Positions 5,865 through 5,898 of a stretch of 5,898 nucleotides of DNA are shown piece by piece. The position numbers were made by a program, and so were the translations under genes. Position 1 is the first letter of the stretch; each line of letters starts with the position of its first letter. Origin of the DNA: Prolixibacteraceae bacterium. Its GTDB lineage: Bacteria > Bacteroidota > Bacteroidia > Bacteroidales > Prolixibacteraceae. The DNA lies in the NCBI GenBank assembly GCA_007116765.1, contig SKHV01000164.1, positions 1 through 5,898 on the forward strand, read 5' to 3'. The notes beneath the pieces were generated by a model. It worked only from the letters and a program-made list of their open reading frames with translations, searched no databases and was not told the DNA's origin.

Positions 5865-5898
5865 TAAAATGAAATAAATGAAATAAATGAAATAAATG
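5862..5898. repeat. 9-bp tandem repeat (gaaataaat), cut by the window edge
   Basis: Three exact units of gaaataaat at 5871-5879, 5880-5888 and 5889-5897 are followed by the first base of another, and a degenerate unit (aaataaaat) precedes them at 5862-5870. The array continues to the last base of the window, so its full copy number is unknown. The minus strand stays open through it in one frame (repeating His-Leu-Phe) until a TAA at 5850-5848, but this low-complexity stretch is not convincing as coding sequence. Confidence 0.85.

Larger units (their letters stand above)
5514..5898. other. 385-bp non-coding region upstream of the operon
   Basis: No convincing gene is present. In order from the operon outward it holds a 10-bp AT repeat next to the start codon, a hairpin at 5533-5555, a pseudoknotted structured block at 5582-5688, a hairpin at 5729-5752, a small inverted repeat (ggata/tatcc at 5783-5787 and 5799-5803), a 7-base segment complementary to a loop in the block (5813-5819), a weak promoter-like site, the second copy of the 10-bp repeat, and a 9-bp tandem repeat at the edge. 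The structured part is visibly more GC-rich than its AT-rich flanks. Confidence 0.8.

Noticed and set aside
5514..5898. Cobalamin or other known riboswitch upstream of a TonB-receptor operon.
   Set aside because: No B12-box, TPP box or similar consensus segment is recognisable in either strand, and the receptor is the third gene rather than the first.

Overview
The window looks like Bacteroidota DNA, probably from the Bacteroidales/Marinilabiliales side of the phylum. The evidence is a TonB-dependent receptor with an N-terminal carboxypeptidase-regulatory-like domain followed directly by a DUF4249-type lipoprotein, two lipoproteins with Bacteroidota-style signal peptides, AT-rich translation starts without Shine-Dalgarno sequences, and moderately AT-rich DNA. 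The species cannot be named from this sequence.

Four genes on the minus strand form one tight operon, read from high to low coordinates: a 442-aa lipoprotein of unrecognised family (5513-4185), a 250-aa outer-membrane beta-barrel protein (4172-3420), a 771-aa TonB-dependent receptor (3423-1108) and a 332-aa DUF4249-like lipoprotein (1103-105). The gaps are 12 nt, a 4-nt ATGA overlap, and 4 nt. All four products carry export signals, so the operon most likely builds one outer-membrane/cell-surface assembly: a TonB-energised pore, a small companion barrel and two lipid-anchored proteins. The ligand is unknown.

The low-coordinate end (1-104) holds what is probably the last 24 codons of a convergent plus-strand gene. 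A 14-bp tandem duplication covers the 3' end of the DUF4249-like gene and supplies its present stop codon.

The high-coordinate end (5514-5898, 385 bp) has no convincing gene and is the most unusual part. Read as minus-strand RNA, the sense of the operon, it contains several stable helices, two possible pseudoknots and two pairs of overlapping alternative hairpins. Six positions that would be A.C mismatches on the plus strand become G.U pairs on the minus strand, which points to a structured minus-strand RNA. The block is bracketed by an exact 10-bp direct repeat (TTTAATTAAT), one copy two bases from the start codon. It may therefore be a non-autonomous mobile or REP-like element inserted upstream of the operon rather than an ancestral leader. 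A 9-bp tandem repeat runs off the window edge. No tRNA, rRNA, CRISPR array, transposase gene or convincing intrinsic terminator was seen.
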